Notes: generated by a model not told the origin, from the letters alone. DNA of 64,000 bases from Microbacterium sp. BH-3-3-3 (GCF_007679045.1 NZ_VEFS01000001.1:1604638-1668637); one strand, 5' to 3'; positions 32,501 to 40,585 are shown, counted from the stretch's first letter. Numbers and translations: made by a program.

Positions 32501-34213
32501 CTCGCGGCGGGACACGAACGCGCGCGGCGCCTCGTCGCGGGGCGCTCGGCCGCCGTCCCCGCGGTCATCGCCGCGTCGGGTACGACGCTGGCCCTCGTGC
32601 CCACGGCTCTCGCCGACCCGGCCGATCCGACCCGCGCGGTCGTCATCGCCCTGGTCTCGGTCGCCGTCCTCGTGCTCGGAGCCTGGTTGCGTCCGCCGCG
32701 CACTCCCGACGAGCTCCCCGTGGCGGTCGGCTCCGCCGGGGCGCTCGCCCTCGTGCTGCTCACGGTCTCGCAGATCGGGCACGCCATGTTTCGACCGGAC
32801 CTGGGCCTCGTCGATCTCGTCGTGCTCGTCACGGCCGCGGCGATCCTGGCCGCCGCTGCGGGGCTGGCCCGCCGCGCGTCGACGTGGGCCCCGGCGATCG
32901 CGCGAGCCGTAGCGGTGACGGCGGTGATCGTCTTCGCGCTCGGTGAGACCGTGCTGGTCGCGGCCGGTGAGGGGGCGATCGTCCGCGCCGTCGGTGCCGT
33001 CGCGCTGATGGGTGCGCTCGGCGTCGTCGGCCTTCGTCTCGCTCGTCCCGTGCTGGGGGCTCCGCTCGCCGGTGCGGCTCTGGGGGGAGCGGCCCTCGTC
33101 GCCCTCGTCGGCGTCGCTGCCGACGTGCGGCCGATCGAGTGGATGACGGTGCCCCTCGCCCTGGCGTGGGTCGCCGGCGCGCTGCTGTCGCGCTCCCGCC
33201 CGCTCCCGCCCGTCCTCGTCGCGCTGGCCGCGGTGGGCCTCGCCGTCGGACTCCTGCCCTCGGCCGCGCTCGCGGACTCGTCGCTGGTGCGCGCTCTCAT
33301 CGTGATGGTCGCGGCGGTCGCGGTCGCGGTCGTCGGGGCGGCGCTGCGGCTGCGCGGCGCGCTCGCGCCGCTCGTCGTGCCCGTCGTGGTGGTCGGTTCA
33401 CTCGCCCTCGCCCTCGCCGCCTCCCTGCGCGCCGTGCGAGAGCTCACCACCCCGCTCTTCGACGTCTGGATGCTCGTCGCCACCGTGCCCCTGGTGGGAA
33501 TCGCGGTGCTGCTCGTTCTGCATCGCCGCGATGTCACGCGGGCGCTACCGACCGCCCTCGTCATCGCGGCTCCGGCGGTCGCGGTCGTGCTCTCGATCCT
33601 CCGGCTCTCGGCGACCGGCGAAGGTTCGCTGCGGCTGGTCGTCACCCTCGCCGCCGTGCTCGCCATTGGGCTGTGCTGGCGCGCTTCCTCGGCGATGCTC
33701 GTCTTCTGGTCGACCTTCGGAGCGGCCGCGGTCCTCGCCGTCGCGGCGTTCGCGATCGGTGCCGCCGACCCCGTCGAAGCGGCCACCGCTCCGCTCGCGA
33801 TCGCCCTGGTCGTCCACGGCATCCGTTCGCTTCGACGCCGTCCGCCCCTGCGCACCTGGCCGACCCTCGGCCCCGGTCTCGTTCTGCTGCTGGTGCCCTC
33901 GTTGCTGTTCGACTTCACGGCCGACAACGCGCTGTGGCGCGCGATCGCCCTCGGCGTCGTGGCCCTCGCGGTGCTGTTGGCGGGGGTGCGTCTTCGGTGG
34001 CAGGCTCCGGTGCTGCTCGCCGGCATCGTGCTCATCGTGCATGCCGTCGCGCAGCTGTGGCCGTGGATCTCGGCTCTCTATGTGAGCGCGTCCGGCCTGC
34101 TGTGGGTCTGGATCGGCATCGCCGGAGCCGTGCTCATCTTCGTGGCGGCCACTTACGAACGGCGCATCCGCGAGCTCAAGGCGGTGGCTCTGGCGATCCG
34201 GTCGCTGCGCTGA
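29534..34213 (+). CDS. Giant polytopic membrane protein with N-terminal zinc ribbon (SCO7613-type)
   Basis: A 1,559-residue protein. Residues 28-43 form a zinc ribbon (C28, C31, C40, C43). A helical segment (about 48-75) leads to a 150-residue Ala/Pro-rich linker containing tandem AAPGSAPPVA decapeptides. From about residue 235 to the end there are dozens of hydrophobic helices separated by short loops, with no catalytic motif I can see. This architecture matches the actinobacterial SCO7613 C-terminal-domain membrane proteins, whose function is unknown. ATG at 29534; TAGCCT near 29500 gives a leader of about 25 nt. One uninterrupted frame, no sign of decay. Confidence 0.88.
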   Translation: MTEVDHGGALPGIAWPTQPGALVDTSRCPSCFAPITTSPCPRCELDLTDARTARVLDLSRRIVELVDERADALLRIHRDAVPVAAAGAADEESPVPSIPLAPASTLVPEAGPAPGAGPSSGAAPEPAPPEELHPVLPAAAATAVWEPPTVVTAAAPAVEAAPGSAPPVAAAPGSAPPVAAAPGSAPAVAAAPAAAPPVAAAPAAAASGSVPPSAAVPPVVPPPGVAPPVSDPARPRRSGVQVFLLSVGVVLLAVAAAFFLTVAWINGGLVLRSIVIALVTAGVIATASILRRRGLGATAEGIALLGIAFVGLDVWAVRANDLGATADVDAAVYWGATTTVAGVVFVGWARRSRLRAPLSAAVFALAVGPAMLAAGLLTRDAAFGWWAWGLVLVVVALAAPFAPRLARPRIALTVETAIVRGLSALGAIVALAMSLLVDPANTATPVILAGALALALAVHAWSFARQGAARLAPLAAVAAVLALGVGIAGTVARAADATLAATMPVLVAGAVALVLDVAARRSAAGVGRTTLHSAALSAAVAAGLAALVPLGWALLSFGAPLRWVIAIFGRSALEADAPDATSTAAVIALVALVALAILVWRIFGGWAERRGLALGMAATVALLAGPQLRVLLLVVVWYLAIAVTAVVVLRRRRGDIGLAAVVGTLALGTGWLLSFSSPLAWALATVVALGVLAAVAGAHPTLRVPSTVAVVLFAAVSALFAPTALRSGTGVVIEGASPFTVALAMGTLALLIGVVPLARRLGLDSAQREAGALTALAVVVVAGALALLTRFVAAADDWRLDLAGIVPAARAIDVWLLASAAVAAAACAVVVSPPYRSWRVARPASAVLVPLLVATAAGAVLRLVDADPLARAVVLGAIAVIAAAVALRALRDDRPVRVFLDAGTAIVVLLSIVGVPSDGVRWIPLLLAAVTAVLWATDADGLFTSRGARRHLVWLALVFGAVALWTRLFWADAEPVELYTLPVGLALLALAAGHERARRLVAGRSAAVPAVIAASGTTLALVPTALADPADPTRAVVIALVSVAVLVLGAWLRPPRTPDELPVAVGSAGALALVLLTVSQIGHAMFRPDLGLVDLVVLVTAAAILAAAAGLARRASTWAPAIARAVAVTAVIVFALGETVLVAAGEGAIVRAVGAVALMGALGVVGLRLARPVLGAPLAGAALGGAALVALVGVAADVRPIEWMTVPLALAWVAGALLSRSRPLPPVLVALAAVGLAVGLLPSAALADSSLVRALIVMVAAVAVAVVGAALRLRGALAPLVVPVVVVGSLALALAASLRAVRELTTPLFDVWMLVATVPLVGIAVLLVLHRRDVTRALPTALVIAAPAVAVVLSILRLSATGEGSLRLVVTLAAVLAIGLCWRASSAMLVFWSTFGAAAVLAVAAFAIGAADPVEAATAPLAIALVVHGIRSLRRRPPLRTWPTLGPGLVLLLVPSLLFDFTADNALWRAIALGVVALAVLLAGVRLRWQAPVLLAGIVLIVHAVAQLWPWISALYVSASGLLWVWIGIAGAVLIFVAATYERRIRELKAVALAIRSLR
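30011..30150 (+). repeat. 30-bp tandem repeat coding AAPGSAPPVA units
   Basis: Four 30-nt units (30011, 30041, 30071, 30101) plus a 20-nt partial unit share GCTGCGCCCGGCTCCGCGCC-type sequence. The first three are nearly identical at DNA level, so the array is young and likely length-variable. It encodes the flexible linker between the zinc ribbon and the membrane domain of the giant protein. Confidence 0.9.
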
Positions 34214-34277
34214 GCCGGCGGGCCGCCGAGGAATGAGCCGGATCGGTCGACCGCAGCTTCATCGCCTGGGGAGGGAG

Positions 34278-34853
34278 TCAGCCCTTCGCTTCCTTCGCGG
34301 CGGCCTTCGCGGCGCGCTTGTGCTCGCGCACCTTCGTCAGTGACTCCGGGCTCACGATGTCGGCCACCGAGCGGAACGACCCTTCTTCGCCGTACGGCGC
34401 GGAGGCCTCGCGCCACCCGGCGCCGTCGAAGCCGCGCTGCTTGCCGAGCAGGGCGAGGAAGATCTTCGCCTTCTGCTCGCCGAAGCCCGGCAGGGCCTTC
34501 AGGCGCTTCAGCACGGTCTTGCCGTCGGGGTCGTCGCGCGTCCAGAGGTTCTCGGCCTTGCCGTCCCAGTCCTGCTCGATCGCCGCGCAGAGCGCCCGCA
34601 CGCGCCCCGCCATCGATCCCGGGTAGCGGTGGACGGCGGGCGACTGCGAGAACGCGGCGGCGAACTCGTCGGGATCTTGATGAGCGATCGCACCTGCGTC
34701 GACCGACCCCGTGCGCTCCTGGATCTTCAGCGGGCCCGCGAACGCCGTCTCCATGGCGACCTGCTGGTCGAGCAGCATGCCGATCAGCAACGCGAGCGGA
34801 TTGGTCGACAGCAGCTCGTCGGCGGCCGGGTCGTCGGTGATGCGCAGGCTCAT
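34278..34853 (-). CDS. HhH-GPD-type base-excision repair protein
   Basis: A 191-residue DNA-glycosylase-like protein, matching an actinobacterial HhH-GPD family typified by PLALLIGMLLDQQVAMETAF near the N-terminus. The helix-hairpin-helix is LKALPGFGEQKAKIFLALLG (about 116-135), and FDGAGWREAS after it may supply the Asp of the GPD loop. The C-terminus is Lys/Ala-rich (HKRAAKAAAKEAKG). No Fe-S cysteines. Base specificity unknown. GAGAAT ends 6 nt before the ATG. It converges with the giant membrane gene (64 nt between stops). Confidence 0.88.
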   Translation of the reverse strand: MSLRITDDPAADELLSTNPLALLIGMLLDQQVAMETAFAGPLKIQERTGSVDAGAIAHQDPDEFAAAFSQSPAVHRYPGSMAGRVRALCAAIEQDWDGKAENLWTRDDPDGKTVLKRLKALPGFGEQKAKIFLALLGKQRGFDGAGWREASAPYGEEGSFRSVADIVSPESLTKVREHKRAAKAAAKEAKG

Positions 34854-34941
34854 GCGTTCATTCTCCCGCGCACCCGAGCGCGCGGGGCGCTCGCGCGCTC
34901 GACGGCGCGCTCGGGGGGAGTCGACTGTGCCCGAAATCGCC

Positions 34942-35007
34942 GAGACTGCAACTCGCTGACAAAGGGGGCGTCACCCTGCAGCGGAGATGTCAGCGAGATG
35001 CAGTCTC
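34942..35007. repeat. Inverted repeat family B, copy 2 (GAGACTGCAACTCGCTGAC arms)
   Basis: Left arm GAGACTGCAACTCGCTGAC (34942-34960) and right arm GTCAGCGAGATGCAGTCTC (34989-35007) match the 18.7-kb element; only one base of the left arm differs. The interior differs completely from copy 1, so selection or copying acts on the arms. It lies between two codirectional minus-strand genes. The rest of 34854-35065 holds nothing else I can identify. Confidence 0.85.
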
Positions 35008-35065
35008 GCGCTCTGAGCGATTTCGCGCTCCCGTGACCCGGCACCCCGCGCCCCCGGTTGTGCGC

Positions 35066-35347
35066 TCAGGCGGGTTCCGCGATCCACTTGCGGGCGAAGG
35101 GCACGGCATCCATCTCGAGCAGATCCTCGGCCGCCTCGCTGATCTGCACCTCGAAGTGCGCGACGCTCCCCGGCTTCAGCCGCTTCACGAGCGAGCCGTC
35201 GACGCGGCGGATGACCGTCTCGGTCACCGAGGGCGCGTCGTCCTCGATGTGCAGCAGGCCCAGGGCGAACGTCGCCACCCAGCGCAGCGCGTTGCCCCGG
35301 CGGGGTTCGCCCGCGACGACGTAGACCTCGGATGCCGGAGTGCTCAC
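35066..35347 (-). CDS. Hypothetical protein downstream of hemA (93 aa)
   Basis: A 93-residue soluble protein (VSTPASEVYVVAGEPRRG ... ending PFARKWIAEPA) with alternating hydrophobic residues suggesting a mixed alpha/beta fold. GTG at 35347 is preceded by GGATGCC and, before that, CAGGAT, the same arrangement as at hemE; an ATG at 35356 is the alternative. It begins 26 nt after the hemA stop on the same strand, so it may be read from hemA or from its own promoter. No family recognised. Confidence 0.75.
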   Translation of the reverse strand: MSTPASEVYVVAGEPRRGNALRWVATFALGLLHIEDDAPSVTETVIRRVDGSLVKRLKPGSVAHFEVQISEAAEDLLEMDAVPFARKWIAEPA

Positions 35348-35373
35348 GGCATCCATCCTGCCCGAGGGGGGAG

Positions 35374-36705
35374 TCAGCCCGCGTCGGCGATCTCGCCGCG
35401 CGCGGGAGCGACGGGCTCGGCCACTTCGATGCCGAACAAGGCCGACAGCGCGTCGATGTACTCGTCGGCGCGACCGGTCTCGGCGAGCTGGTGCGCCCGT
35501 GTGGTCGGGGTGTGCAGCAGCACGCCGACGAGGTGGCGCAGGGCCTGCTCGGTCTGGCCGTTCTCGTCGCCGCGGGCGCGCACACGGGCGACCTCGGTGT
35601 CGAGCACCCCGAAGACGTGGGCGCGCAGGGCGACGACGGCGGGGGTGATGTTCTTGCGCTCGCCGACCGAGGTGAAGCGGCGGGCGGCGTCGCGCACGAG
35701 GTCGCGCGCGGCATCCGTGGCCTGGAGCTCTTCGAGCGGGGCGTGCAGGCGGATGGTCTCGAGGTCGAGCAGGTCGACACCGGGCACGGTGGCCACGTCG
35801 GGGTCGACGTTGCGGGGCAGGCCCAGGTCGATCACGAGGCGACGCGCGGTGTGGTCGACGGGGCATACGCCGGTGCTGTCGTCGACGGCGGTCTCGTAGG
35901 CCCCGCGTCCGGCGGCGAATGTCGCGGCGCTGACGACGTGGTGCTCGCTCGTGGTGCAGGTGATGACGAGGTCGGCGTGCGCGACGGCCGAGGGGAAGGT
36001 CTCGGCCGAGATCGCGCGCAGCCCGTGCTTCGCGGCGAACTTCGCGGCGCGGCCCGAGGGGGAGTGCACCGAGATGTCTTCGGCGCCCTGGTCGCGCAGG
36101 GCGGCGACGGTGGCGGCGGCGTAGGCGCCGGTGCCCACGAGCAGCACGCGCAGGGTCGACCAGTCGGCGATGCGGCTGTCGGCGAGCTCGAGGCCCAGGC
36201 GCACGAGCGAGCGGCCCGCGCGACCGATCGCGGTGTGGTTCTTCACGCCGCGCTGCGCCTCGGAGGCGCGCTGGAACAGGCGCTCGAGTTCGGCGGAGGT
36301 GGTGCCGAGCTGACGTGACTCGGTGAGTGCGCGACGCACCTGACCGGCGATCTCGCCCTCGCCGACGACGACGGATTCGAGACCGGATGCCACCGAGAAC
36401 AGGTGCTCGGCCACGTCGTCGCCACCGAGCACGGTGTATGACCCCTCGAGCTCGCTCGCGGGCACGCCGGTGGCGGCTTCGATCGCGCTCAGGGTGGCGT
36501 CGATGCCGAGGGCGACGGCCGCGGTGACGGGCTCGTCCATGTCGACGTAGGCCTCGAAACGGTTGCAGGTCGCGACGACGACCGCACCCTGCACGAGATC
36601 GTCGTGCGCGGCAATCAAGGGAGCGACGGGGGTGCTGGGTACGCTGAGCCGCTCGAGGAGCTCGAAGGGCGCGGTCTTGTGACTCGCGCTGACGCACAAC
36701 AACAC
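35374..36705 (-). CDS. hemA: Glutamyl-tRNA reductase
   Basis: A 443-residue enzyme reducing Glu-tRNA(Glu) to glutamate-1-semialdehyde, the first step of C5 tetrapyrrole synthesis. The catalytic Cys is C47 (VVATCNRFEAYV), followed by VGEGEIAGQVRRAL and the NADPH-binding VLLVGTGAYAAATV; the C-terminal dimerisation helix contains GERKNITPAVVALR. GTG at 36705 with TAGAAT ending 6 nt upstream. Divergent from hemE across about 100 nt, so the whole heme locus can be controlled from this gap. The partner enzyme HemL is at the far end. Confidence 0.97.
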   Translation of the reverse strand: MLLCVSASHKTAPFELLERLSVPSTPVAPLIAAHDDLVQGAVVVATCNRFEAYVDMDEPVTAAVALGIDATLSAIEAATGVPASELEGSYTVLGGDDVAEHLFSVASGLESVVVGEGEIAGQVRRALTESRQLGTTSAELERLFQRASEAQRGVKNHTAIGRAGRSLVRLGLELADSRIADWSTLRVLLVGTGAYAAATVAALRDQGAEDISVHSPSGRAAKFAAKHGLRAISAETFPSAVAHADLVITCTTSEHHVVSAATFAAGRGAYETAVDDSTGVCPVDHTARRLVIDLGLPRNVDPDVATVPGVDLLDLETIRLHAPLEELQATDAARDLVRDAARRFTSVGERKNITPAVVALRAHVFGVLDTEVARVRARGDENGQTEQALRHLVGVLLHTPTTRAHQLAETGRADEYIDALSALFGIEVAEPVAPARGEIADAG

Positions 36706-36711
36706 GTGGAT

Positions 36712-36717
36712 ATTCTA
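36712..36717 (-). promoter_or_regulatory. -10 hexamer TAGAAT of hemA
   Basis: Minus-strand TAGAAT, then ATCCAC, then the GTG of hemA. The plus-strand side of the same gap carries GAGGAT (36793-36798), 7 nt before the hemE ATG. Confidence 0.65.
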
Positions 36718-36805
36718 CGCCCGGCCTCCTCGGGGTATTCCGGGTGGCCTCTCGACGTCAAGGCATCGCCCTCGCGCTCAGGGGTCGGATGGGAGGATGG
36801 ATGCC

Positions 36806-37843
36806 ATGGCCACACCCGACGCGCCCCTTCTCCGTGCCCTCCGCGGCGACCGTCCCGAACGCCAGCCCGTGTGGTTCATGCGCCAGGCGGGTCGCTCCCT
36901 TCCCGAATACCGCGAGCTGCGAGTGGGCACGCGCATGCTCGACGCGTGCCTGACGCCCGACCTCGCCGCCGAGATCACGCTGCAGCCGATCCGTCGACAT
37001 GACGTGGATGCCGCGATCTTCTTCAGCGACATCGTGGTGCCGTTGCGGCTGGCTGGTGTCGACGTGGTCATCGAGCCGGGGCGCGGTCCGGTGTTCGCCG
37101 ATCCCGTGCGCACCGCCGCCGACGTCGAGCGCGTCACCTCGATCGATCCGGCCGAAGTCGCCGCCGCGGCCGACCCGATCCGCGAGGCCGCCCGCCGGGT
37201 GACGGCCGAGCTGAGCGACCAGGTGCCGCTCATCGGCTTCGCCGGCGCTCCGTTCACGTTGGCCGCGTACCTCGTCGAGGGCGGTCCCTCGAAGGAGCAT
37301 CTGCGGGCCCGCGGCATGATGCACGCCGATCCGCAGTCGTGGCACCGTCTCGCGGGGTGGCTGGCGAAGGTGTCGCGGGCGTTCCTCGACGCGCAGATCG
37401 ACGGCGGCGCCCAGGCGGTGCAGCTGTTCGACTCGTGGGCGGGATCCCTCTCGACTGCGACCTTCCGCGAGTTCATCGCGCCGCACTCCACCGAGGCGCT
37501 CGAGGGCATCGAGGGGCCGCGCATCCACTTCGGCGTCGGCACGGGCGCCTTCCTCGACGACATGCGCCTGGGGGGCCTGGCCGACGCCGTCGGCGTGGAT
37601 TGGCGGATGCCGCTCGACGAGGCGGCCGCGATCGTCGGCCCCGACGTGACGCTGCAGGGCAACATCGACCCCGCGCTCCTGGGGGCGCCGTGGCCCGTGC
37701 TGGCCGCCCACGTCGACGACGTGCTCGCCCGCGGACGTGCGGCCCGTGCCCACGTGCTCAACCTCGGTCACGGCGTCCCGCCCGACACCGACCCCACGGT
37801 GCTGACGCGCATCGTCGCCCGGGCCCACGGAGAAGACGCGTGA
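36806..37843 (+). CDS. hemE: Uroporphyrinogen decarboxylase
   Basis: A 345-residue TIM-barrel enzyme decarboxylating uroporphyrinogen III to coproporphyrinogen III. N-terminal RQPVWFMRQAGRSLPEYREL contains the substrate-binding Arg residues; IGFAGAPFTLAAYLVEGG and the C-terminal LNLGHGVPPDTDP are family signatures. The ATG at 36806 is chosen over one three codons upstream because GAGGAT-GGATGCC precedes it, like hemL. The stop overlaps the hemY GTG by 4 nt. Confidence 0.97.
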   Translation: MATPDAPLLRALRGDRPERQPVWFMRQAGRSLPEYRELRVGTRMLDACLTPDLAAEITLQPIRRHDVDAAIFFSDIVVPLRLAGVDVVIEPGRGPVFADPVRTAADVERVTSIDPAEVAAAADPIREAARRVTAELSDQVPLIGFAGAPFTLAAYLVEGGPSKEHLRARGMMHADPQSWHRLAGWLAKVSRAFLDAQIDGGAQAVQLFDSWAGSLSTATFREFIAPHSTEALEGIEGPRIHFGVGTGAFLDDMRLGGLADAVGVDWRMPLDEAAAIVGPDVTLQGNIDPALLGAPWPVLAAHVDDVLARGRAARAHVLNLGHGVPPDTDPTVLTRIVARAHGEDA

Positions 37844-39345
37844 GCGAGTCCCTCGACCGGCTCGTGCGCCAGGCCCATGACACGCACGTCGTCGTGATCG
37901 GCGGCGGCGTCTCGGGCCTCGTCGCCGCGCGCGAGTGCGCGAAGGTCGGGCTGCGCGTGACGGTGCTCGAGGCGACCGACGTGCTCGGCGGCGTCGTCCG
38001 CTCGGCCGAGGTCGGTGGAATGACGCTCGACGTCGGTGCCGAGAGCTTCGCGACGCGCGGCGGGATCGTGCGCGGGCTCCTCGACGAGCTCGGTCTCGCG
38101 GGCGAGGTCGTCTCGCCGAACCCGGCCGGTGCGTGGGTCGCGGGCGTGCCCGGGGTCGGGGCGGCGCCCCTCCCGAAGGGCGGGGTGCTCGGCATCCCGG
38201 ACAATCCCTTCGCCCCCGACGTGCGACGCGTGATCGGCTGGCCGGGTGCGTGGCGCGCCTATCTCGATCGCCTGCGTCCGCCGCTCACGATCGGCCACAC
38301 GCACAGCCTCGGCAAGCTCGTGGGCTCGCGCCTGGGCGCGCGGGTGCTCGACCGTCTCGTTGCGCCGGTCACCAGTGGGGTCTACTCCGCGCGGCCCGAC
38401 GACATCGACGTCGATCTCGCCGCTCCCGGCCTCAACGCCGCGCTCACGCGCGTCGGGTCGCTCACCGGTGCCGTGGCCGAGCTCCGCGCGAGCCGCCCCG
38501 CCGCGCGTCCGGCCGACGCTCCGGCATCCGACGTGCCCGTCGCGACAGGGGCGGGCAAGGCTCCCGCGCCGGGCGGCGCCGTGCAGGGGATCGTCGGGGG
38601 CATGTCGCGCCTGGTCGACCGGCTCGTCGAGGTGCTCGAAGAGGCCGGGGTCGAGCTGCGCCGCGGTGTGGCCGCCGAGAAGCTCGAGCGCACGAGCGAC
38701 GGCTGGGCGGTCGTCACCTCGGTCGACGAGAAGCCGCTCGCGGCGCGCGCCGTGCTCGTCGCCCTCCCCGAGGGCCCGGCCCGCGAACTGCTCGCCCCCG
38801 TCGTGACGGGCCTCGAGATCGGCGACCCGGTCGCTCCCGTCGTCGAGGTGGTGACGCTGGTGGTGAACGCCCCGGTGCTCGACGCCGCTCCGCGCGGAAC
38901 CGGAGTGCTCACGGTGCCCGGCAGCCACGTCGCCAAGGCGATGACGCACTCGAGCGCCAAGTGGGACTGGGTGCGCGACGAGGCCGAGCCCGGCGTGCAC
39001 GTCGTGCGCGTCTCGTTCGGCGCGCAGGGCGAGGAGCCCGCCACGGCGGCACTCGACGACGCCTCCGCCGCCGACCTGGCGCGCACCGAGGCCGCGGCGA
39101 TGCTGGGCGTGGAGCTCCCGGCATCCGCCCTGATCGACTCCCACCGGGTGCGGTACGTGCAGTCGCAACCCGCGGCCACGATCGGCCGCGCCGCCGCGAC
39201 GTCGGCCGCGCGCGCCGCGGTCCGTGCCGTCGACGGCCTCGGTGTCACGGGCGCGTGGGTGTCGGGCACGGGGCTGGCGCAGGTCATCCCCGACGCGCGC
39301 GACGAGGCCGACCGCGTGCGCAGCGCCGCTCTCTGGCGCACCTGA
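37840..39345 (+). CDS. hemY: Coproporphyrinogen III/protoporphyrinogen oxidase
   Basis: A 501-residue FAD-dependent oxidase. FAD is bound by VVVIGGGVSGLVAARECAK (16-34), and the conserved LDVGAESFATRGG and C-terminal TGAWVSGTGLAQVIPDA are present. Since hemQ lies downstream, it most likely oxidises coproporphyrinogen III to coproporphyrin III (the CgoX role in the coproporphyrin-dependent pathway). A low-complexity Ala/Pro stretch (about 215-245) interrupts the middle. GTG start overlaps the hemE stop, indicating translational coupling. Ferrochelatase (hemH) is not in the window. Confidence 0.95.
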   Translation: MSESLDRLVRQAHDTHVVVIGGGVSGLVAARECAKVGLRVTVLEATDVLGGVVRSAEVGGMTLDVGAESFATRGGIVRGLLDELGLAGEVVSPNPAGAWVAGVPGVGAAPLPKGGVLGIPDNPFAPDVRRVIGWPGAWRAYLDRLRPPLTIGHTHSLGKLVGSRLGARVLDRLVAPVTSGVYSARPDDIDVDLAAPGLNAALTRVGSLTGAVAELRASRPAARPADAPASDVPVATGAGKAPAPGGAVQGIVGGMSRLVDRLVEVLEEAGVELRRGVAAEKLERTSDGWAVVTSVDEKPLAARAVLVALPEGPARELLAPVVTGLEIGDPVAPVVEVVTLVVNAPVLDAAPRGTGVLTVPGSHVAKAMTHSSAKWDWVRDEAEPGVHVVRVSFGAQGEEPATAALDDASAADLARTEAAAMLGVELPASALIDSHRVRYVQSQPAATIGRAAATSAARAAVRAVDGLGVTGAWVSGTGLAQVIPDARDEADRVRSAALWRT

Positions 39346-39456
39346 GCGCCCGCGCCCTCGTGCATGGGCGTCGTGCTGTCAAGGGCGGATGCCGGACGCG
39401 GCATACGTGACTACTGTGAGAGTCGACCAGCACTCGATCGAGCGTGAGGAGACCCC

Positions 39457-39858
39457 ATGAGGGGCAAAGCAGCACTCGTCGTCGGACTCGTGGCGGGCTA
39501 CGTGCTCGGAGCACGCGCCGGCCGCCAGCGGTATGAGCAGATCAAGACGCAGGCCGGCAAGGTCTGGGACCAGCCCGTCGTGCAGGGACAGGTGGAGAAG
39601 GTCAAGGCGTTCGGCGTCTCGGCCCTCAAGTCCGTCCCCGGCGTGGTGTGGAAGGGCGCGAAGTCGGTCACCGGTGCCGCCAGCGGCTCGGGCACCGTGC
39701 AGGAGCGCGCCGAGCGCGCCGGTCGTGCCGCGAAGCAGTCGGCCCACGAGGTCGCCGACGTGGTCGAAGACTCCGTCGACGACGCCAAGCGCGCCGAGAA
39801 GTCCGCCACCACGCGCGCCAAGGCAGCTCAGGGTGGTTCCGGCGCGTCCGGGAGCTGA
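39457..39858 (+). CDS. YtxH-like membrane-anchored protein (133 aa)
   Basis: A 133-residue protein with one N-terminal membrane helix (KAALVVGLVAGYVLGARAG, 4-22) and a Lys/Ala/Glu-rich helical tail (residues 25-120), the layout of YtxH/apolipoprotein-like stress proteins. ATG at 39457 follows GAGGAG. The 111-nt gap after hemY holds TACTGT near 39414, so this may start a new transcript of three genes. Ends 4 nt before the holin-X gene. Confidence 0.8.
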   Translation: MRGKAALVVGLVAGYVLGARAGRQRYEQIKTQAGKVWDQPVVQGQVEKVKAFGVSALKSVPGVVWKGAKSVTGAASGSGTVQERAERAGRAAKQSAHEVADVVEDSVDDAKRAEKSATTRAKAAQGGSGASGS

Positions 39859-39862
39859 CCGC

Positions 39863-40273
39863 ATGACCACTCCCCGCGGATTCCGCGATCGTTCCGACGA
39901 CAGCCTGTTCACGCTGATCGGGGACATCCCCGAGCTCGTGCGCAACCTCGTCGTCGCCGAGATCAACGGTGCCAAGGCCTGGGCGCAGCGCACGGCGAAG
40001 GACGCCGGGATCGGCGCCGGTTGGTTCGTGGGCGCCCTCATCGTGGTGTTCTGGGCCATTCCGGTGTTCTTCGCCTTCGTCATCGCCGGGCTCTCGTCGT
40101 GGTGGCCGGTGTGGCTGTCGGCGCTCGTCGTGTTCGCGGTGATGATCGTGATCACGGCGATCCTCGCTCTGCTCGGATACCTGCGGTTCAAGAAGCTCGC
40201 GAACCGCGAGAACCCCGGCACGGCCATCTCCGAAGACGTCCGCATCGTGAAGGAGGCCCGCGATGAGTATTGA
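39863..40273 (+). CDS. Actinobacterial Holin-X (phage holin superfamily III-like) membrane protein
   Basis: A 136-residue protein with two adjacent transmembrane helices (about 52-75 and 79-105) after an amphipathic N-terminal segment (SLFTLIGDIPELVRNLVVAEINGAK), the pattern of the Act-Holin-X/DUF1469 family. Despite the name these are chromosomal envelope proteins, not lysis proteins; no phage gene is near. Its end overlaps the next gene by 11 nt. Confidence 0.85.
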   Translation: MTTPRGFRDRSDDSLFTLIGDIPELVRNLVVAEINGAKAWAQRTAKDAGIGAGWFVGALIVVFWAIPVFFAFVIAGLSSWWPVWLSALVVFAVMIVITAILALLGYLRFKKLANRENPGTAISEDVRIVKEARDEY

Positions 40274-40541
40274 TCGCCCCGTCCCCGTTCCCCGCACCGC
40301 GGTCCCGCTGGGCATCACCGACCCCGTGAAGTCGGCTCGCGCCGAACTCCGCGCGGCCCTGGCAGCGATCGAAGTGAAGGCCAACGCCCCGCGTCGCGCG
40401 AGCGAAGCCGTCGAGCGCAAGGTGCAGGAGTTCCGCACCAAGGCGCAGCAGAACCCCGAGGTGGCCATCGCGGCCGTCGCCGGTGCGGCGGCCCTCGTCG
40501 GCCTCGCCGTCTGGGGTCTCGTGCGCGCCTACACGCGCTGA
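40263..40541 (+). CDS. DUF3618 family protein (92 aa)
   Basis: A 92-residue protein: a helical region with SARAELRAALAAIEVKANAP (the DUF3618 hallmark) and a C-terminal membrane helix (VAIAAVAGAAALVGLAVWG). DUF3618 and Holin-X genes are regularly adjacent in Actinobacteria and together with the YtxH-like protein form a small envelope-stress module. Start ATG lies inside the holin-X gene, so the two are coupled. Confidence 0.85.
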   Translation: MSIDRPVPVPRTAVPLGITDPVKSARAELRAALAAIEVKANAPRRASEAVERKVQEFRTKAQQNPEVAIAAVAGAAALVGLAVWGLVRAYTR

Positions 40542-40548
40542 TCCGTCT

Positions 40549-40585
40549 CGAAGCGGCCCGTGTCCTCCCGGACCGGGCCGCTTCG
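40549..40585 (+). terminator. Strong hairpin after the envelope module
   Basis: CGAAGCGGCCCG (40549-40560) pairs perfectly with CGGGCCGCTTCG (40574-40585), and the loop itself contains GTCC/GGAC, extending the stem. No T-tract follows. It separates the three small genes from hemQ and probably stops or attenuates transcription. Confidence 0.65.

Noticed and set aside
39863..40273. Holin as a sign of prophage
   Set aside because: The protein is of the chromosomal Holin-X type and its neighbours are heme and envelope genes; no phage structural, lysis or integrase gene is present.
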